64,000 nt of DNA from Methanocorpusculaceae archaeon UBA425 (GTDB taxonomy: Archaea > Halobacteriota > Methanomicrobia > Methanomicrobiales > Methanocorpusculaceae): NCBI GenBank assembly GCA_002506085.1, contig DAWV01000006.1:102016-166015 (forward strand). Reading direction: 5' to 3'. Every line of letters begins with the position of its first letter. Positions within the stretch are counted from its first letter, which is position 1. The translations under genes and the position numbers were made by a program. Under the pieces are notes generated by a model, which searched no databases, was not told the DNA's origin, and worked only from the letters and a program-made list of their open reading frames with translations. This document shows, piece after piece, positions 60,651-64,000 of the stretch.

Positions 60651-61913
60651 TTACTTTTCTTCGCCGAACACGTTTTCGTAAATCATATCTGATCCGGTTG
60701 CATGCAGACGTGCACGCTCGTTTGCTTCTTCTGCGAATGCAAGGACCGGGAGTTCCATAGTGTATCCCGGCTTGTGACCGAACATCTTTTCGAGTTCTAC
60801 CTGCTGGGCGTGCATAAATAGAGCATTCGGAATATCCATAGGACAAAGTTCCTGGCACTGACCACAGTTGATACAGGAATCTGCAATGTGGGCAAATCGA
60901 ATCAGGTGGAACATAAAGTCTGGCGGCACACGATTCTGGTCTATAAGGTGGGGTTTTGCGGTCGAGCACTCGACACAGTAACAAATCGGGCAATTCTCAA
61001 TACATGCCCGGCACCCTATACAGCGGGAAGTGAGTTTCATCATCTTCTGCAGACGTTCGCGTCCCTCGCCGAGTCCGGCAAACTGACGGGTTCTATTCTT
61101 CTCACCAAGTTTCAGCATTGCTGTTTCAACTTTGCCGCGGATTTCAAGTCCCTTCGGCTCCGGTGCACAGACTTCGACTGCATGTGCTTTGACTGCCGAG
61201 TCAAGAAGAGCAGCTCCTTTCTCAGAACAGACCTCAACAAAGGTTGCCTTACCTGACTTCTCGCCAAAGACACCCCAGTTTCCGCAGGCAAGGTCTGCCT
61301 GACGCGGAATCTTACACTTGCATCTCTGACAGTTCATACGACGTCCGTATCCTTCCGGTCCCTCCTCGAGTTTGTCGATTGCGATACCTTTGTGCTGATG
61401 TTTGCCGTCTGCATCATTGTAGTCAATGATGAACTGACCTTTGTCAATCTCTTCTTTGAACACGGAGTCCGGGTCCACTTCATACTTGTCCGCAATCATA
61501 TCACGGGCTGTTATCGGGGAAACGGTTCCTCCGCAGTTCAGACCAATCAGAATGACGTTGTCGAGGTTAATCTGGGTACGTTTGGCAAGTTCATAGAATG
61601 CCATCGCATCACATCCCTTGACCGGGACGGCGATTTTCAAATCATTTGCGCCATTCATGTATTTTTTCACCATTTTTGCAGAGAGAAGAGTTCCGCAGTG
61701 CAGGGAACCTGCAGCTTTCGGTATCTCTGCCGGGTCGGTGATTAATTCGAGTTTTGCATCGTAGAGGTCTGCCCCGCGGCGGACTGCGAGAACTGCGTCA
61801 ACCATCTTGTTTGCAAGGGCATGCTGAAGAAAGGATGTTACTGCTCCCCCGCACTCCCCTTTGATATCGCTTGATGTGGTCCACGCATAGAACATGTCCC
61901 CTTTTGCTGACAT
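60651..61913 (-). CDS. fdhB: F420-reducing formate dehydrogenase beta subunit
   Basis: A 420-residue FAD/Fe-S subunit that passes electrons to F420. It has the FrhB/FdhB N-terminal CGGAVTSFLQHAL, KGCDAMAFYELAKR, LIGLNCGGTVSP, CQRCKCKIPRQADLACGNWG and two C-terminal clusters, CIGCRACIENCP and CINCGQCQELCP. All flavin and cluster motifs are intact, in contrast to its FdhA-like partner. It begins 1 bp after the fdhA-like stop. Confidence 0.9.
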   Translation of the reverse strand: MSAKGDMFYAWTTSSDIKGECGGAVTSFLQHALANKMVDAVLAVRRGADLYDAKLELITDPAEIPKAAGSLHCGTLLSAKMVKKYMNGANDLKIAVPVKGCDAMAFYELAKRTQINLDNVILIGLNCGGTVSPITARDMIADKYEVDPDSVFKEEIDKGQFIIDYNDADGKHQHKGIAIDKLEEGPEGYGRRMNCQRCKCKIPRQADLACGNWGVFGEKSGKATFVEVCSEKGAALLDSAVKAHAVEVCAPEPKGLEIRGKVETAMLKLGEKNRTRQFAGLGEGRERLQKMMKLTSRCIGCRACIENCPICYCVECSTAKPHLIDQNRVPPDFMFHLIRFAHIADSCINCGQCQELCPMDIPNALFMHAQQVELEKMFGHKPGYTMELPVLAFAEEANERARLHATGSDMIYENVFGEEK

Positions 61914-61914
61914 C

Positions 61915-63117
61915 TCAGATTACCTCAATGAAGGCACCATCAGCTTTCTGAACCTGTTCATAAGAAACATCTTTGAATGCCGGGATGTTTGCTTTGATGT
62001 CGGCAAAGATTGCTGCGGTGTCTTTGTAGGAAATTGCCTTTCCGGAAAGTTCGGCAATAATCTCACAAGGGGATTTCTGACCCTCTGGGGCCGTGAGAGC
62101 TGCACTGACTTTCTGCACACGCCCTTCCCAGTTGGTGTATGATCCCTCGGATTCTGCGAATGAGGTCACAGGGAGAACAACGTTTGCGATGTCTGTCAGG
62201 GAACTTGCATTCGAGGCAACAACTACGAGGAGCTCAACTTTGGAAAGTTTTTCACCGAGTTCTTCATAGATATCATCCATGAACATAGGGGTTTCAGCGA
62301 AAATGAGCATTGCCTTCGGGACTTTTTCTGTTGCTTTGAGCGTATCGAGTGAGGGGATAAAACCGATTTCTGCTGCTCCTCGACCATTGTTGGTATCATA
62401 TAATACGGCGGTTTTTGCATTGCAGGATTTGGCGGTCTCTTCTGCGAGTTCGGCGTATTTTCCTGTGGTTGAATAAATTACAACAGGATTTTTGGCTTCT
62501 TTTAGGATATTTTTGAACTCATCAGAAATGACGAGTTTTCCATCAGCATCCTCTATGCATTTGGCATCAGCCTGTATTGCGGTGTAGGATTCCTCGCCGC
62601 AATAGAGAATTTTTCCTCCGTTCTGCTGCATATAGAAGAGTTTGTTTCCGGTCAGCGGGAATCTTTTCATGCAGTCGTCAAAAACGAGAGCCACGTCTGC
62701 TTTCTTCAGGTCATTAATCCGAACGTTTCCTCTGGCAACTCTGCCGGAAATGAGTGTTCCTATCGTTCCTGCCTTCAGAATCTCTTTTGCAAACCGCATG
62801 ATACAATAGTTTGCCTCGTTGGTCAGTCGGCTGGAGGTGTAAACAGCCAGATCTTCACCGGAGTAGTTCTTCAGTTTCAGTGCCTCTGTAAGGGCTTTCT
62901 TCCAGTCAGTAGGTAATCCGCCAACAGTAGGAGCTTCGATTCTATATTTGCCGACTGCTTTTGCTGCATGGAGTCCACGCATACAAAGTTTTCCTGTTCC
63001 TATCGGAGAGCGGTGATAGGGTGCTACCCCGACAACCCCGCCATCACTGATGATGAGGTTAAGACCGCAGCCGGTTCCACAGAAGGGACAGGTTGTAGCT
63101 ACGTATTTTAATTGCAT
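61915..63117 (-). CDS. Shortened FdhA-like protein lacking the catalytic segment
   Basis: A 400-residue protein related to formate dehydrogenase alpha subunits, which are about 680 residues. The N-terminal cluster motif is intact: CPFCGTGC and KLCMRG (Cys 10, 13, 17, 45). SSRLTNEANYCIMRFAKE aligns with FdhA, but the following stretch with the active-site Cys/Sec (family ARLCH-type motif) is replaced by a short GTLISGRVARG. The middle is about 180 residues shorter, and the pterin-binding C-terminal domain is absent after FAESEGSYTNWEGRVQ. It may be an electron-transfer or structural subunit for FdhB, like NuoG relatives. Confidence 0.75.
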   Translation of the reverse strand: MQLKYVATTCPFCGTGCGLNLIISDGGVVGVAPYHRSPIGTGKLCMRGLHAAKAVGKYRIEAPTVGGLPTDWKKALTEALKLKNYSGEDLAVYTSSRLTNEANYCIMRFAKEILKAGTIGTLISGRVARGNVRINDLKKADVALVFDDCMKRFPLTGNKLFYMQQNGGKILYCGEESYTAIQADAKCIEDADGKLVISDEFKNILKEAKNPVVIYSTTGKYAELAEETAKSCNAKTAVLYDTNNGRGAAEIGFIPSLDTLKATEKVPKAMLIFAETPMFMDDIYEELGEKLSKVELLVVVASNASSLTDIANVVLPVTSFAESEGSYTNWEGRVQKVSAALTAPEGQKSPCEIIAELSGKAISYKDTAAIFADIKANIPAFKDVSYEQVQKADGAFIEVI

Positions 63118-63284
63118 AATATTTCATTACTCTGGTATTTTGCTCGCCTCTTATAACCTTAAAGTTAACTTAACCCCGTTTTAATTAACAATTTGGTGAT
63201 TATCAGTGTATTTGTAAACCATGTTTAATTTATTGCAGGAATATTACAACATTTTTATATTAATCCGCGCACCAGTGTATTCTT

Positions 63285-63666
63285 ATTTATTTCTGTTATG
63301 TCAGTAGCAGACAGTCTCTGAAAGAGGTAAATTATATTGTGTTAACTTACAGGTTGTGTAACCTACAACTTATTTATGTGGGAAAACAGAATATACTTTG
63401 TCGATATTCTGTTGTACACGATGTCCGGTTAAGGAAATTCCCCTCTTCCCGCTGTATTCTGAACAACAGATGTCGGGGCACACTTATTTCCGGCAGATTC
63501 CCCCGTCTGCTTCGGAAGGTGCAAAGTGGGCAGTTGGTTTTGATGTAATATCAGTTCCGGCCCGATTACAGATGAGAGAAAACAGAGATACAGCACATCT
63601 CTTCGACCATGGATAAACAAAGCGGGAACAATAGTTCTACACCCGCAAAGTTCCCGCATTTTTTTT
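63285..63666 (+). ncRNA. Candidate structured non-coding RNA with intrinsic-type terminator
   Basis: The 678-bp gap 63118-63795 has no convincing gene. A TATA box (TTTATATTAA, 63254-63263) precedes a series of hairpins. These are AACAGAATA/TATTCTGTT (63385-63393 with 63405-63413), TTCCG-GCAGA paired with TCTGC-TT-CGGAA (63488-63497 with 63506-63517), TGTAAT/ATTACA (63544-63549 with 63565-63570) and AGAGAT/ATCTCT (63584-63589 with 63597-63602). Last is GCGGGAAC/GTTCCCGC (63622-63629 with 63650-63657), followed by eight T's (63659-63666). It resembles none of the large archaeal RNAs I know. Confidence 0.5.
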
Positions 63667-63795
63667 AAATTTGATCAGAATCTGAAATCCCGAAGTAATC
63701 CTAATTCTGAGGACACTCCACTCACTATGGAAAAGGGGGATGAATCTAAATTAAAATGATTAATCTCGTATAATAATGTAAAAGAGATATATTTC

Positions 63796-64000
63796 ATGAC
63801 CGAACAAAAACCGATTCAATTCAGTCCGATAGGTGTCGTTCATACTCCTCATCTGGAACTTGCAGGAATGCCCATTCAGCCTCCTGCAGCAAAAGAATTT
63901 GAAGGGACAATAGAAATTCTCCCTGAGTTTTCCGAAGGTCTTAACGGTATCGAAGGATTCACCCGGATTATGCTTATCTACCATCTGCATAAGAGTACTG
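63796..64000 (+). CDS. TrmO/TsaA-like tRNA methyltransferase (partial, runs off the window)
   Basis: The first 68 codons of a TsaA-domain protein, MTEQKPIQFSPIGVVHTPHL, then PPAAKEFEGTIEILPEF, EGLNGIEGFTRIMLIYHLH. TrmO methylates t6A37 in certain tRNAs with SAM. The domain normally has about 150 residues, so over half lies beyond the window. A TATAATAA box near 63769 about 25 bases upstream suggests a leaderless transcript. Confidence 0.8.
   Translation, partial: MTEQKPIQFSPIGVVHTPHLELAGMPIQPPAAKEFEGTIEILPEFSEGLNGIEGFTRIMLIYHLHKST

Noticed and set aside
61915..63117. That the fdhA-like gene is a frameshifted pseudogene
   Set aside because: The reading frame is continuous, the ends are FdhA-like and well spaced from fdhB, and no missing segment can be found in other frames nearby. 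It looks like a true shortened family.
63398..63616. A 72-codon frame starting at TTG in the 63118-63795 gap
   Set aside because: No ribosome-binding site; its codons run through perfect hairpins and the sequence has no protein-like pattern, so an RNA is a better explanation.

Overview
The window reads as chromosomal DNA of a hydrogenotrophic/formatotrophic methanogen. It holds formylmethanofuran dehydrogenase (fwd), heterodisulfide reductase (hdrABC-mvhD), coenzyme F420 (cofG) and coenzyme B (aksADEF) genes, diphthamide synthase, archaeal-type promoters and two genes of the methanogenesis-marker-11 family. Gene content and the lack of hydrogenase mvhA/mvhG beside hdr fit the Methanomicrobiales. 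A Methanocorpusculum-like genome is my best guess (inference, not proven by any 16S gene here).

Layout. 1-673: gene-free composite repeat locus I. 674-7438: cofG with a hidden small membrane gene upstream, cardiolipin synthase, a PHP phosphoesterase, and a VTC / DUF4956 / CotH operon whose cotH gene carries a copy of the genome's palindromic repeat in frame. 7439-8815: repeat locus II. 8816-15129: ileS, then an aldehyde:ferredoxin oxidoreductase-like gene with its own MoeB/ThiF and MoaD partners. 15342-17192: a CxxC-x17-CxxC zinc ribbon and, unusually for an archaeon, adjacent peptide deformylase and Met-tRNA formyltransferase genes. 17193-17814: repeat locus III. 17815-23413: surface protein plus MacB-type ABC exporter, DUF123 nuclease-like protein, metallo-hydrolase, thiC. 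23442-31872: more accessory in character, with an HTH/multi-PAS sensor, a candidate structured RNA, a SHOCT protein, tandem TPR-like paralogues with a decayed third copy, a secreted papain-like protease and an integrase-like protein. 32019-40608: housekeeping operons (hpt-dph2-methylase-MFS; tsr3, DUF1890-DUF1894-mntP; nfo and unknowns), plus a TudS/nucleoside-deoxyribosyltransferase fusion and a hidden 26-codon gene.

40743-47572 is a seven-gene, start-stop-overlapping operon: marker-11 protein, radical SAM enzyme, stand-alone TPP enzyme, then aksA-aksD-aksE-aksF. The aks genes make 2-oxosuberate for coenzyme B. The first three genes are candidates for the poorly defined later steps (decarboxylation, thiol insertion). 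A marker-11 paralogue lies convergently at 47596-48552. Both paralogues carry the same 39-bp triple-repeat operator-like element in front of them.

49006-59599 is the energy-metabolism operon fwdG-fwdF-hdrC-hdrB-hdrA-mvhD-fwdD-fwdB-fwdA-fwdC, followed by an unknown protein and a 57-residue rubredoxin. It genetically joins the first and last steps of methanogenesis. On the other strand lie a sulfite-reductase-like siroheme protein and an fdhA/fdhB pair whose FdhA-like subunit lacks the catalytic segment. The window ends with a candidate structured RNA with an intrinsic-type terminator (63285-63666) and the start of a TrmO/TsaA gene.

The two most unusual signals are the modular hairpin repeats, where arms vary but pairing is kept, and the coenzyme B operon with its three unassigned partner genes.
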